52,000 nt of DNA from Owenia fusiformis (Eukaryota; Annelida; Polychaeta; Sabellida; Oweniidae): NCBI GenBank assembly GCA_903813345.2, contig CAIIXF020000802.1, forward strand, positions 1 to 52,000, written 5' to 3'. The position numbers and the translations under genes are program-made. The notes beneath the pieces are model-generated. The model worked only from the letters and a program-made list of their open reading frames with translations, made no database searches and was not told where the DNA came from. Below, piece after piece: positions 8,658-23,600 of this stretch (positions within the stretch are counted from its first letter, which is position 1; every line of letters starts with the position of its first letter).

Positions 8658-11600
8658 ATAATAGGATTTGGCCATACGCGTATAGAGGGAAATGGCTCTA
8701 GGGACGCTTTGAGGGCCTATAATGGTCGATTGAAGGACAGGGAATCTAGGGAGGTAGTTGGGGAGAATGTCTGGCTCGTGCTTCGCGGATCCGTCGAGGT
8801 CAAAAAATAGTCCTTCAAAAAATAGGCCTTCCAGACGTCTATATAGAGCTTTCGACGTAGATTCGAGCAGCGTACGCGTCGTTCTACATTCCGCAATCGT
8901 TAGTTTGAGGAAGGGAATCGTTGTTTACGAAATGCTCTAGTCATCGTTCGGGCCTATTTTCTTTTAAATGTCTGTTGTTCGCAGAGATACGTATACCAAG
9001 TGTATTCGTGCCGTCTAGATATACGGCAACGGTGGCCCGTACGCGAACTTCAAACGCGTATATCTCGATAACTAATGGTCGGATTTCAATTTGGTTCACT
9101 GTTTTTTTAATGCTCGGAAAACTGTCTTTCCGACCAGCTAGTTTTCCTCCGATTCTGACTTCTTAAGGAGGCTCGAGAGGCCGAAATAGCGGAAATGCAG
9201 ATTTCGACCTAGATTTCGACCTTTGACCCAGATAAGGATTTGACCTAATTTCCGAGCAACTACGCCTAGCCCCCTAACAACGTGCATGAGTAGATTTATC
9301 CAAATATCTCTCGTTGATGAGAACGTGTGGTTAGAAAGATTTTTGCTTTTGCACATACAAAAGCAAAAATCATAATAGGATTTGGCCATACGCGTATAGA
9401 GGGAAATGGCTCTAGGGACGCTTTGAGGGCCTATAATGGTCGGTTGAAGGACAGGGAATCTAGGGAGGTAGTTGGGGAGAATGTCTGGCTCGTGCTTCGC
9501 GGATCCGTCGAGGTCAAAAAATAGTCCTTCAAAAAATAGGCCTTCCAGACGTCTATATAGAGCTTTCGACGTAGATTCGAGCAGCGTACGCGTCGTTCTA
9601 CATTCCGCAATCGTTAGTTTGAGGAAGGGAATCGTTGTTTACGAAATGCTCTAGTCATCGTTCGGGCCTATTTTCTTTTAAATGTCTGTTGTTCGCAGAG
9701 ATACGTATACCAAGTGTATTCGTGCCGTCTAGATATACGGCAACGGTGGCCCGTACGCGAACTTCAAACGCGTATATCTCGATAACTAATGGTCGGATTT
9801 CAATTTGGTTCACTGTTTTTTTAATGCTCGGAAAACTGTCTTTCCGACCAGCTAGTTTTCCTCCGATTCTGACTTCTTAAGGAGGCTCGAGAGGCCGAAA
9901 TAGCGGAAATGCAGATTTCGACCTAGATTTCGACCTTTGACCCAGATAAGGATTTGACCTAATTTCCGAGCAACTACGCCTAGCCCCCTAACAACGTGCA
10001 TGAGTAGATTTATCCAAATATCTCTCGTTGATGAGAACGTGTGGTTAGAAAGATTTTTACTTTTGCACATACAAAAGCAAAAATCATAATAGGATTTGGC
10101 CATACGCGTATAGAGGGAAATGGCTCTAGGGACGCTTTGAGGGCCTATAATGGTCGATTGAAGGACAGGGAATCTAGGGAGGTAGTTGGGGAGAATGTCT
10201 GGCTCGTGCTTCGCGGATCCGTCGAGGTCAAAAAATAGTCCTTCAAAAAATAGGCCTTCCAGACGTCTATATAGAGCTTTCGACGTAGATTCGAGCAGCG
10301 TACGCGTCGTTCTACATTCCGCAATCGTTAGTTTGAGGAAGGGAATCGTTGTTTACGAAATGCTCTAGTCATCGTTCGGGCCTATTTTCTTTTAAATGTC
10401 TGTTGTTCGCAGAGATACGTATACCAAGTGTATTCGTGCCGTCTAGATATACGGCAACGGTGGCCCGTACGCGAACTTCAAACGCGTATATCTCGATAAC
10501 TAATGGTCGGATTTCAATTTGGTTCACTGTTTTTTTAATGCTCGGAAAACTGTCTTTCCGACCAGCTAGTTTTCCTCCGATTCTGACTTCTTAAGGAGGC
10601 TCGAGAGGCCGAAATAGCGGAAATGCAGATTTCGACCTAGATTTCGACCTTTGACCCAGATAAGGATTTGACCTAATTTCCGAGCAACTACGCCTAGCCC
10701 CCTAACAACGTGCATGAGTAGATTTATCCAAATATCTCTCGTTGATGAGAACGTGTGGTTAGAAAGATTTTTGCTTTTGCACATACAAAAGCAAAAATCA
10801 TAATAGGATTTGGCCATACGCGTATAGAGGGAAATGGCTCTAGGGACGCTTTGAGGGCCTATAATGGTCGATTGAAGGACAGGGAATCTAGGGAGGTAGT
10901 TGGGGAGAATGTCTGGCTCGTGCTTCGCGGATCCGTCGAGGTCAAAAAATAGTCCTTCAAAAAATAGGCCTTCCAGACGTCTATATAGAGCTTTCGACGT
11001 AGATTCGAGCAGCGTACGCGTCGTTCTACATTCCGCAATCGTTAGTTTGAGGAAGGGAATCGTTGTTTACGAAATGCTCTAGTCATCGTTCGGGCCTATT
11101 TTCTTTTAAATGTCTGTTGTTCGCAGAGATACGTATACCAAGTGTATTCGTGCCGTCTAGATATACGGCAACGGTGGCCCGTACGCGAACTTCAAACGCG
11201 TATATCTCGATAACTAATGGTCGGATTTCAATTTGGTTCACTGTTTTTTTAATGCTCGGAAAACTGTCTTTCCGACCAGCTAGTTTTCCTCCGATTCTGA
11301 CTTCTTAAGGAGGCTCGAGAGGCCGAAATAGCGGAAATGCAGATTTCGACCTAGATTTCGACCTTTGACCCAGATAAGGATTTGACCTAATTTCCGAGCA
11401 ACTACGCCTAGCCCCCTAACAACGTGCATGAGTAGATTTATCCAAATATCTCTCGTTGATGAGAACGTGTGGTTAGAAAGATTTTTGCTTTTGCACATAC
11501 AAAAGCAAAAATCATAATAGGATTTGGCCATACGCGTATAGAGGGAAATGGCTCTAGGGACGCTTTGAGGGCCTATAATGGTCGATTGAAGGACAGGGAA

Positions 11601-14600
11601 TCTAGGGAGGTAGTTGGGGAGAATGTCTGGCTCGTGCTTCGCGGATCCGTCGAGGTCAAAAAATAGTCCTTCAAAAAATAGGCCTTCCAGACGTCTATAT
11701 AGAGCTTTCGACGTAGATTCGAGCAGCGTACGCGTCGTTCTACATTCCGCAATCGTTAGTTTGAGGAAGGGAATCGTTGTTTACGAAATGCTCTAGTCAT
11801 CGTTCGGGCCTATTTTCTTTTAAATGTCTGTTGTTCGCAGAGATACGTATACCAAGTGTATTCGTGCCGTCTAGATATACGGCAACGGTGGCCCGTACGC
11901 GAACTTCAAACGCGTATATCTCGATAACTAATGGTCGGATTTCAATTTGGTTCACTGTTTTTTTAATGCTCGGAAAACTGTCTTTCCGACCAGCTAGTTT
12001 TCCTCCGATTCTGACTTCTTAAGGAGGCTCGAGAGGCCGAAATAGCGGAAATGCAGATTTCGACCTAGATTTCGACCTTTGACCCAGATAAGGATTTGAC
12101 CTAATTTCCGAGCAACTACGCCTAGCCCCCTAACAACGTGCATGAGTAGATTTATCCAAATATCTCTCGTTGATGAGAACGTGTGGTTAGAAAGATTTTT
12201 GCTTTTGCACATACAAAAGCAAAAATCATAATAGGATTTGGCCATACGCGTATAGAGGGAAATGGCTCTAGGGACGCTTTGAGGGCCTATAATGGTCGGT
12301 TGAAGGACAGGGAATCTAGGGAGGTAGTTGGGGAGAATGTCTGGCTCGTGCTTCGCGGATCCGTCGAGGTCAAAAAATAGTCCTTCAAAAAATAGGCCTT
12401 CCAGACGTCTATATAGAGCTTTCGACGTAGATTCGAGCAGCGTACGCGTCGTTCTACATTCCGCAATCGTTAGTTTGAGGAAGGGAATCGTTGTTTACGA
12501 AATGCTCTAGTCATCGTTCGGGCCTATTTTCTTTTAAATGTCTGTTGTTCGCAGAGATACGTATACCAAGTGTATTCGTGCCGTCTAGATATACGGCAAC
12601 GGTGGCCCGTACGCGAACTTCAAACGCGTATATCTCGATAACTAATGGTCGGATTTCAATTTGGTTCACTGTTTTTTTAATGCTCGGAAAACTGTCTTTC
12701 CGACCAGCTAGTTTTCCTCCGATTCTGACTTCTTAAGGAGGCTCGAGAGGCCGAAATAGCGGAAATGCAGATTTCGACCTAGATTTCGACCTTTGACCCA
12801 GATAAGGATTTGACCTAATTTCCGAGCAACTACGCCTAGCCCCCTAACAACGTGCATGAGTAGATTTATCCAAATATCTCTCGTTGATGAGAACGTGTGG
12901 TTAGAAAGATTTTTACTTTTGCACATACAAAAGCAAAAATCATAATAGGATTTGGCCATACGCGTATAGAGGGAAATGGCTCTAGGGACGCTTTGAGGGC
13001 CTATAATGGTCGATTGAAGGACAGGGAATCTAGGGAGGTAGTTGGGGAGAATGTCTGGCTCGTGCTTCGCGGATCCGTCGAGGTCAAAAAATAGTCCTTC
13101 AAAAAATAGGCCTTCCAGACGTCTATATAGAGCTTTCGACGTAGATTCGAGCAGCGTACGCGTCGTTCTACATTCCGCAATCGTTAGTTTGAGGAAGGGA
13201 ATCGTTGTTTACGAAATGCTCTAGTCATCGTTCGGGCCTATTTTCTTTTAAATGTCTGTTGTTCGCAGAGATACGTATACCAAGTGTATTCGTGCCGTCT
13301 AGATATACGGCAACGGTGGCCCGTACGCGAACTTCAAACGCGTATATCTCGATAACTAATGGTCGGATTTCAATTTGGTTCACTGTTTTTTTAATGCTCG
13401 GAAAACTGTCTTTCCGACCAGCTAGTTTTCCTCCGATTCTGACTTCTTAAGGAGGCTCGAGAGGCCGAAATAGCGGAAATGCAGATTTCGACCTAGATTT
13501 CGACCTTTGACCCAGATAAGGATTTGACCTAATTTCCGAGCAACTACGCCTAGCCCCCTAACAACGTGCATGAGTAGATTTATCCAAATATCTCTCGTTG
13601 ATGAGAACGTGTGGTTAGAAAGATTTTTGCTTTTGCACATACAAAAGCAAAAATCATAATAGGATTTGGCCATACGCGTATAGAGGGAAATGGCTCTAGG
13701 GACGCTTTGAGGGCCTATAATGGTCGATTGAAGGACAGGGAATCTAGGGAGGTAGTTGGGGAGAATGTCTGGCTCGTGCTTCGCGGATCCGTCGAGGTCA
13801 AAAAATAGTCCTTCAAAAAATAGGCCTTCCAGACGTCTATATAGAGCTTTCGACGTAGATTCGAGCAGCGTACGCGTCGTTCTACATTCCGCAATCGTTA
13901 GTTTGAGGAAGGGAATCGTTGTTTACGAAATGCTCTAGTCATCGTTCGGGCCTATTTTCTTTTAAATGTCTGTTGTTCGCAGAGATACGTATACCAAGTG
14001 TATTCGTGCCGTCTAGATATACGGCAACGGTGGCCCGTACGCGAACTTCAAACGCGTATATCTCGATAACTAATGGTCGGATTTCAATTTGGTTCACTGT
14101 TTTTTTAATGCTCGGAAAACTGTCTTTCCGACCAGCTAGTTTTCCTCCGATTCTGACTTCTTAAGGAGGCTCGAGAGGCCGAAATAGCGGAAATGCAGAT
14201 TTCGACCTAGATTTCGACCTTTGACCCAGATAAGGATTTGACCTAATTTCCGAGCAACTACGCCTAGCCCCCTAACAACGTGCATGAGTAGATTTATCCA
14301 AATATCTCTCGTTGATGAGAACGTGTGGTTAGAAAGATTTTTGCTTTTGCACATACAAAAGCAAAAATCATAATAGGATTTGGCCATACGCGTATAGAGG
14401 GAAATGGCTCTAGGGACGCTTTGAGGGCCTATAATGGTCGATTGAAGGACAGGGAATCTAGGGAGGTAGTTGGGGAGAATGTCTGGCTCGTGCTTCGCGG
14501 ATCCGTCGAGGTCAAAAAATAGTCCTTCAAAAAATAGGCCTTCCAGACGTCTATATAGAGCTTTCGACGTAGATTCGAGCAGCGTACGCGTCGTTCTACA

Positions 14601-17600
14601 TTCCGCAATCGTTAGTTTGAGGAAGGGAATCGTTGTTTACGAAATGCTCTAGTCATCGTTCGGGCCTATTTTCTTTTAAATGTCTGTTGTTCGCAGAGAT
14701 ACGTATACCAAGTGTATTCGTGCCGTCTAGATATACGGCAACGGTGGCCCGTACGCGAACTTCAAACGCGTATATCTCGATAACTAATGGTCGGATTTCA
14801 ATTTGGTTCACTGTTTTTTTAATGCTCGGAAAACTGTCTTTCCGACCAGCTAGTTTTCCTCCGATTCTGACTTCTTAAGGAGGCTCGAGAGGCCGAAATA
14901 GCGGAAATGCAGATTTCGACCTAGATTTCGACCTTTGACCCAGATAAGGATTTGACCTAATTTCCGAGCAACTACGCCTAGCCCCCTAACAACGTGCATG
15001 AGTAGATTTATCCAAATATCTCTCGTTGATGAGAACGTGTGGTTAGAAAGATTTTTGCTTTTGCACATACAAAAGCAAAAATCATAATAGGATTTGGCCA
15101 TACGCGTATAGAGGGAAATGGCTCTAGGGACGCTTTGAGGGCCTATAATGGTCGATTGAAGGACAGGGAATCTAGGGAGGTAGTTGGGGAGAATGTCTGG
15201 CTCGTGCTTCGCGGATCCGTCGAGGTCAAAAAATAGTCCTTCAAAAAATAGGCCTTCCAGACGTCTATATAGAGCTTTCGACGTAGATTCGAGCAGCGTA
15301 CGCGTCGTTCTACATTCCGCAATCGTTAGTTTGAGGAAGGGAATCGTTGTTTACGAAATGCTCTAGTCATCGTTCGGGCCTATTTTCTTTTAAATGTCTG
15401 TTGTTCGCAGAGATACGTATACCAAGTGTATTCGTGCCGTCTAGATATACGGCAACGGTGGCCCGTACGCGAACTTCAAACGCGTATATCTCGATAACTA
15501 ATGGTCGGATTTCAATTTGGTTCACTGTTTTTTTAATGCTCGGAAAACTGTCTTTCCGACCAGCTAGTTTTCCTCCGATTCTGACTTCTTAAGGAGGCTC
15601 GAGAGGCCGAAATAGCGGAAATGCAGATTTCGACCTAGATTTCGACCTTTGACCCAGATAAGGATTTGACCTAATTTCCGAGCAACTACGCCTAGCCCCC
15701 TAACAACGTGCATGAGTAGATTTATCCAAATATCTCTCGTTGATGAGAACGTGTGGTTAGAAAGATTTTTACTTTTGCACATACAAAAGCAAAAATCATA
15801 ATAGGATTTGGCCATACGCGTATAGAGGGAAATGGCTCTAGGGACGCTTTGAGGGCCTATAATGGTCGATTGAAGGACAGGGAATCTAGGGAGGTAGTTG
15901 GGGAGAATGTCTGGCTCGTGCTTCGCGGATCCGTCGAGGTCAAAAAATAGTCCTTCAAAAAATAGGCCTTCCAGACGTCTATATAGAGCTTTCGACGTAG
16001 ATTCGAGCAGCGTACGCGTCGTTCTACATTCCGCAATCGTTAGTTTGAGGAAGGGAATCGTTGTTTACGAAATGCTCTAGTCATCGTTCGGGCCTATTTT
16101 CTTTTAAATGTCTGTTGTTCGCAGAGATACGTATACCAAGTGTATTCGTGCCGTCTAGATATACGGCAACGGTGGCCCGTACGCGAACTTCAAACGCGTA
16201 TATCTCGATAACTAATGGTCGGATTTCAATTTGGTTCACTGTTTTTTTAATGCTCGGAAAACTGTCTTTCCGACCAGCTAGTTTTCCTCCGATTCTGACT
16301 TCTTAAGGAGGCTCGAGAGGCCGAAATAGCGGAAATGCAGATTTCGACCTAGATTTCGACCTTTGACCCAGATAAGGATTTGACCTAATTTCCGAGCAAC
16401 TACGCCTAGCCCCCTAACAACGTGCATGAGTAGATTTATCCAAATATCTCTCGTTGATGAGAACGTGTGGTTAGAAAGATTTTTGCTTTTGCACATACAA
16501 AAGCAAAAATCATAATAGGATTTGGCCATACGCGTATAGAGGGAAATGGCTCTAGGGACGCTTTGAGGGCCTATAATGGTCGGTTGAAGGACAGGGAATC
16601 TAGGGAGGTAGTTGGGGAGAATGTCTGGCTCGTGCTTCGCGGATCCGTCGAGGTCAAAAAATAGTCCTTCAAAAAATAGGCCTTCCAGACGTCTATATAG
16701 AGCTTTCGACGTAGATTCGAGCAGCGTACGCGTCGTTCTACATTCCGCAATCGTTAGTTTGAGGAAGGGAATCGTTGTTTACGAAATGCTCTAGTCATCG
16801 TTCGGGCCTATTTTCTTTTAAATGTCTGTTGTTCGCAGAGATACGTATACCAAGTGTATTCGTGCCGTCTAGATATACGGCAACGGTGGCCCGTACGCGA
16901 ACTTCAAACGCGTATATCTCGATAACTAATGGTCGGATTTCAATTTGGTTCACTGTTTTTTTAATGCTCGGAAAACTGTCTTTCCGACCAGCTAGTTTTC
17001 CTCCGATTCTGACTTCTTAAGGAGGCTCGAGAGGCCGAAATAGCGGAAATGCAGATTTCGACCTAGATTTCGACCTTTGACCCAGATAAGGATTTGACCT
17101 AATTTCCGAGCAACTACGCCTAGCCCCCTAACAACGTGCATGAGTAGATTTATCCAAATATCTCTCGTTGATGAGAACGTGTGGTTAGAAAGATTTTTAC
17201 TTTTGCACATACAAAAGCAAAAATCATAATAGGATTTGGCCATACGCGTATAGAGGGAAATGGCTCTAGGGACGCTTTGAGGGCCTATAATGGTCGATTG
17301 AAGGACAGGGAATCTAGGGAGGTAGTTGGGGAGAATGTCTGGCTCGTGCTTCGCGGATCCGTCGAGGTCAAAAAATAGTCCTTCAAAAAATAGGCCTTCC
17401 AGACGTCTATATAGAGCTTTCGACGTAGATTCGAGCAGCGTACGCGTCGTTCTACATTCCGCAATCGTTAGTTTGAGGAAGGGAATCGTTGTTTACGAAA
17501 TGCTCTAGTCATCGTTCGGGCCTATTTTCTTTTAAATGTCTGTTGTTCGCAGAGATACGTATACCAAGTGTATTCGTGCCGTCTAGATATACGGCAACGG

Positions 17601-20600
17601 TGGCCCGTACGCGAACTTCAAACGCGTATATCTCGATAACTAATGGTCGGATTTCAATTTGGTTCACTGTTTTTTTAATGCTCGGAAAACTGTCTTTCCG
17701 ACCAGCTAGTTTTCCTCCGATTCTGACTTCTTAAGGAGGCTCGAGAGGCCGAAATAGCGGAAATGCAGATTTCGACCTAGATTTCGACCTTTGACCCAGA
17801 TAAGGATTTGACCTAATTTCCGAGCAACTACGCCTAGCCCCCTAACAACGTGCATGAGTAGATTTATCCAAATATCTCTCGTTGATGAGAACGTGTGGTT
17901 AGAAAGATTTTTGCTTTTGCACATACAAAAGCAAAAATCATAATAGGATTTGGCCATACGCGTATAGAGGGAAATGGCTCTAGGGACGCTTTGAGGGCCT
18001 ATAATGGTCGGTTGAAGGACAGGGAATCTAGGGAGGTAGTTGGGGAGAATGTCTGGCTCGTGCTTCGCGGATCCGTCGAGGTCAAAAAATAGTCCTTCAA
18101 AAAATAGGCCTTCCAGACGTCTATATAGAGCTTTCGACGTAGATTCGAGCAGCGTACGCGTCGTTCTACATTCCGCAATCGTTAGTTTGAGGAAGGGAAT
18201 CGTTGTTTACGAAATGCTCTAGTCATCGTTCGGGCCTATTTTCTTTTAAATGTCTGTTGTTCGCAGAGATACGTATACCAAGTGTATTCGTGCCGTCTAG
18301 ATATACGGCAACGGTGGCCCGTACGCGAACTTCAAACGCGTATATCTCGATAACTAATGGTCGGATTTCAATTTGGTTCACTGTTTTTTTAATGCTCGGA
18401 AAACTGTCTTTCCGACCAGCTAGTTTTCCTCCGATTCTGACTTCTTAAGGAGGCTCGAGAGGCCGAAATAGCGGAAATGCAGATTTCGACCTAGATTTCG
18501 ACCTTTGACCCAGATAAGGATTTGACCTAATTTCCGAGCAACTACGCCTAGCCCCCTAACAACGTGCATGAGTAGATTTATCCAAATATCTCTCGTTGAT
18601 GAGAACGTGTGGTTAGAAAGATTTTTGCTTTTGCACATACAAAAGCAAAAATCATAATAGGATTTGGCCATACGCGTATAGAGGGAAATGGCTCTAGGGA
18701 CGCTTTGAGGGCCTATAATGGTCGATTGAAGGACAGGGAATCTAGGGAGGTAGTTGGGGAGAATGTCTGGCTCGTGCTTCGCGGATCCGTCGAGGTCAAA
18801 AAATAGTCCTTCAAAAAATAGGCCTTCCAGACGTCTATATAGAGCTTTCGACGTAGATTCGAGCAGCGTACGCGTCGTTCTACATTCCGCAATCGTTAGT
18901 TTGAGGAAGGGAATCGTTGTTTACGAAATGCTCTAGTCATCGTTCGGGCCTATTTTCTTTTAAATGTCTGTTGTTCGCAGAGATACGTATACCAAGTGTA
19001 TTCGTGCCGTCTAGATATACGGCAACGGTGGCCCGTACGCGAACTTCAAACGCGTATATCTCGATAACTAATGGTCGGATTTCAATTTGGTTCACTGTTT
19101 TTTTAATGCTCGGAAAACTGTCTTTCCGACCAGCTAGTTTTCCTCCGATTCTGACTTCTTAAGGAGGCTCGAGAGGCCGAAATAGCGGAAATGCAGATTT
19201 CGACCTAGATTTCGACCTTTGACCCAGATAAGGATTTGACCTAATTTCCGAGCAACTACGCCTAGCCCCCTAACAACGTGCATGAGTAGATTTATCCAAA
19301 TATCTCTCGTTGATGAGAACGTGTGGTTAGAAAGATTTTTGCTTTTGCACATACAAAAGCAAAAATCATAATAGGATTTGGCCATACGCGTATAGAGGGA
19401 AATGGCTCTAGGGACGCTTTGAGGGCCTATAATGGTCGATTGAAGGACAGGGAATCTAGGGAGGTAGTTGGGGAGAATGTCTGGCTCGTGCTTCGCGGAT
19501 CCGTCGAGGTCAAAAAATAGTCCTTCAAAAAATAGGCCTTCCAGACGTCTATATAGAGCTTTCGACGTAGATTCGAGCAGCGTACGCGTCGTTCTACATT
19601 CCGCAATCGTTAGTTTGAGGAAGGGAATCGTTGTTTACGAAATGCTCTAGTCATCGTTCGGGCCTATTTTCTTTTAAATGTCTGTTGTTCGCAGAGATAC
19701 GTATACCAAGTGTATTCGTGCCGTCTAGATATACGGCAACGGTGGCCCGTACGCGAACTTCAAACGCGTATATCTCGATAACTAATGGTCGGATTTCAAT
19801 TTGGTTCACTGTTTTTTTAATGCTCGGAAAACTGTCTTTCCGACCAGCTAGTTTTCCTCCGATTCTGACTTCTTAAGGAGGCTCGAGAGGCCGAAATAGC
19901 GGAAATGCAGATTTCGACCTAGATTTCGACCTTTGACCCAGATAAGGATTTGACCTAATTTCCGAGCAACTACGCCTAGCCCCCTAACAACGTGCATGAG
20001 TAGATTTATCCAAATATCTCTCGTTGATGAGAACGTGTGGTTAGAAAGATTTTTGCTTTTGCACATACAAAAGCAAAAATCATAATAGGATTTGGCCATA
20101 CGCGTATAGAGGGAAATGGCTCTAGGGACGCTTTGAGGGCCTATAATGGTCGATTGAAGGACAGGGAATCTAGGGAGGTAGTTGGGGAGAATGTCTGGCT
20201 CGTGCTTCGCGGATCCGTCGAGGTCAAAAAATAGTCCTTCAAAAAATAGGCCTTCCAGACGTCTATATAGAGCTTTCGACGTAGATTCGAGCAGCGTACG
20301 CGTCGTTCTACATTCCGCAATCGTTAGTTTGAGGAAGGGAATCGTTGTTTACGAAATGCTCTAGTCATCGTTCGGGCCTATTTTCTTTTAAATGTCTGTT
20401 GTTCGCAGAGATACGTATACCAAGTGTATTCGTGCCGTCTAGATATACGGCAACGGTGGCCCGTACGCGAACTTCAAACGCGTATATCTCGATAACTAAT
20501 GGTCGGATTTCAATTTGGTTCACTGTTTTTTTAATGCTCGGAAAACTGTCTTTCCGACCAGCTAGTTTTCCTCCGATTCTGACTTCTTAAGGAGGCTCGA

Positions 20601-23600
20601 GAGGCCGAAATAGCGGAAATGCAGATTTCGACCTAGATTTCGACCTTTGACCCAGATAAGGATTTGACCTAATTTCCGAGCAACTACGCCTAGCCCCCTA
20701 ACAACGTGCATGAGTAGATTTATCCAAATATCTCTCGTTGATGAGAACGTGTGGTTAGAAAGATTTTTGCTTTTGCACATACAAAAGCAAAAATCATAAT
20801 AGGATTTGGCCATACGCGTATAGAGGGAAATGGCTCTAGGGACGCTTTGAGGGCCTATAATGGTCGATTGAAGGACAGGGAATCTAGGGAGGTAGTTGGG
20901 GAGAATGTCTGGCTCGTGCTTCGCGGATCCGTCGAGGTCAAAAAATAGTCCTTCAAAAAATAGGCCTTCCAGACGTCTATATAGAGCTTTCGACGTAGAT
21001 TCGAGCAGCGTACGCGTCGTTCTACATTCCGCAATCGTTAGTTTGAGGAAGGGAATCGTTGTTTACGAAATGCTCTAGTCATCGTTCGGGCCTATTTTCT
21101 TTTAAATGTCTGTTGTTCGCAGAGATACGTATACCAAGTGTATTCGTGCCGTCTAGATATACGGCAACGGTGGCCCGTACGCGAACTTCAAACGCGTATA
21201 TCTCGATAACTAATGGTCGGATTTCAATTTGGTTCACTGTTTTTTTAATGCTCGGAAAACTGTCTTTCCGACCAGCTAGTTTTCCTCCGATTCTGACTTC
21301 TTAAGGAGGCTCGAGAGGCCGAAATAGCGGAAATGCAGATTTCGACCTAGATTTCGACCTTTGACCCAGATAAGGATTTGACCTAATTTCCGAGCAACTA
21401 CGCCTAGCCCCCTAACAACGTGCATGAGTAGATTTATCCAAATATCTCTCGTTGATGAGAACGTGTGGTTAGAAAGATTTTTGCTTTTGCACATACAAAA
21501 GCAAAAATCATAATAGGATTTGGCCATACGCGTATAGAGGGAAATGGCTCTAGGGACGCTTTGAGGGCCTATAATGGTCGATTGAAGGACAGGGAATCTA
21601 GGGAGGTAGTTGGGGAGAATGTCTGGCTCGTGCTTCGCGGATCCGTCGAGGTCAAAAAATAGTCCTTCAAAAAATAGGCCTTCCAGACGTCTATATAGAG
21701 CTTTCGACGTAGATTCGAGCAGCGTACGCGTCGTTCTACATTCCGCAATCGTTAGTTTGAGGAAGGGAATCGTTGTTTACGAAATGCTCTAGTCATCGTT
21801 CGGGCCTATTTTCTTTTAAATGTCTGTTGTTCGCAGAGATACGTATACCAAGTGTATTCGTGCCGTCTAGATATACGGCAACGGTGGCCCGTACGCGAAC
21901 TTCAAACGCGTATATCTCGATAACTAATGGTCGGATTTCAATTTGGTTCACTGTTTTTTTAATGCTCGGAAAACTGTCTTTCCGACCAGCTAGTTTTCCT
22001 CCGATTCTGACTTCTTAAGGAGGCTCGAGAGGCCGAAATAGCGGAAATGCAGATTTCGACCTAGATTTCGACCTTTGACCCAGATAAGGATTTGACCTAA
22101 TTTCCGAGCAACTACGCCTAGCCCCCTAACAACGTGCATGAGTAGATTTATCCAAATATCTCTCGTTGATGAGAACGTGTGGTTAGAAAGATTTTTGCTT
22201 TTGCACATACAAAAGCAAAAATCATAATAGGATTTGGCCATACGCGTATAGAGGGAAATGGCTCTAGGGACGCTTTGAGGGCCTATAATGGTCGATTGAA
22301 GGACAGGGAATCTAGGGAGGTAGTTGGGGAGAATGTCTGGCTCGTGCTTCGCGGATCCGTCGAGGTCAAAAAATAGTCCTTCAAAAAATAGGCCTTCCAG
22401 ACGTCTATATAGAGCTTTCGACGTAGATTCGAGCAGCGTACGCGTCGTTCTACATTCCGCAATCGTTAGTTTGAGGAAGGGAATCGTTGTTTACGAAATG
22501 CTCTAGTCATCGTTCGGGCCTATTTTCTTTTAAATGTCTGTTGTTCGCAGAGATACGTATACCAAGTGTATTCGTGCCGTCTAGATATACGGCAACGGTG
22601 GCCCGTACGCGAACTTCAAACGCGTATATCTCGATAACTAATGGTCGGATTTCAATTTGGTTCACTGTTTTTTTAATGCTCGGAAAACTGTCTTTCCGAC
22701 CAGCTAGTTTTCCTCCGATTCTGACTTCTTAAGGAGGCTCGAGAGGCCGAAATAGCGGAAATGCAGATTTCGACCTAGATTTCGACCTTTGACCCAGATA
22801 AGGATTTGACCTAATTTCCGAGCAACTACGCCTAGCCCCCTAACAACGTGCATGAGTAGATTTATCCAAATATCTCTCGTTGATGAGAACGTGTGGTTAG
22901 AAAGATTTTTGCTTTTGCACATACAAAAGCAAAAATCATAATAGGATTTGGCCATACGCGTATAGAGGGAAATGGCTCTAGGGACGCTTTGAGGGCCTAT
23001 AATGGTCGATTGAAGGACAGGGAATCTAGGGAGGTAGTTGGGGAGAATGTCTGGCTCGTGCTTCGCGGATCCGTCGAGGTCAAAAAATAGTCCTTCAAAA
23101 AATAGGCCTTCCAGACGTCTATATAGAGCTTTCGACGTAGATTCGAGCAGCGTACGCGTCGTTCTACATTCCGCAATCGTTAGTTTGAGGAAGGGAATCG
23201 TTGTTTACGAAATGCTCTAGTCATCGTTCGGGCCTATTTTCTTTTAAATGTCTGTTGTTCGCAGAGATACGTATACCAAGTGTATTCGTGCCGTCTAGAT
23301 ATACGGCAACGGTGGCCCGTACGCGAACTTCAAACGCGTATATCTCGATAACTAATGGTCGGATTTCAATTTGGTTCACTGTTTTTTTAATGCTCGGAAA
23401 ACTGTCTTTCCGACCAGCTAGTTTTCCTCCGATTCTGACTTCTTAAGGAGGCTCGAGAGGCCGAAATAGCGGAAATGCAGATTTCGACCTAGATTTCGAC
23501 CTTTGACCCAGATAAGGATTTGACCTAATTTCCGAGCAACTACGCCTAGCCCCCTAACAACGTGCATGAGTAGATTTATCCAAATATCTCTCGTTGATGA

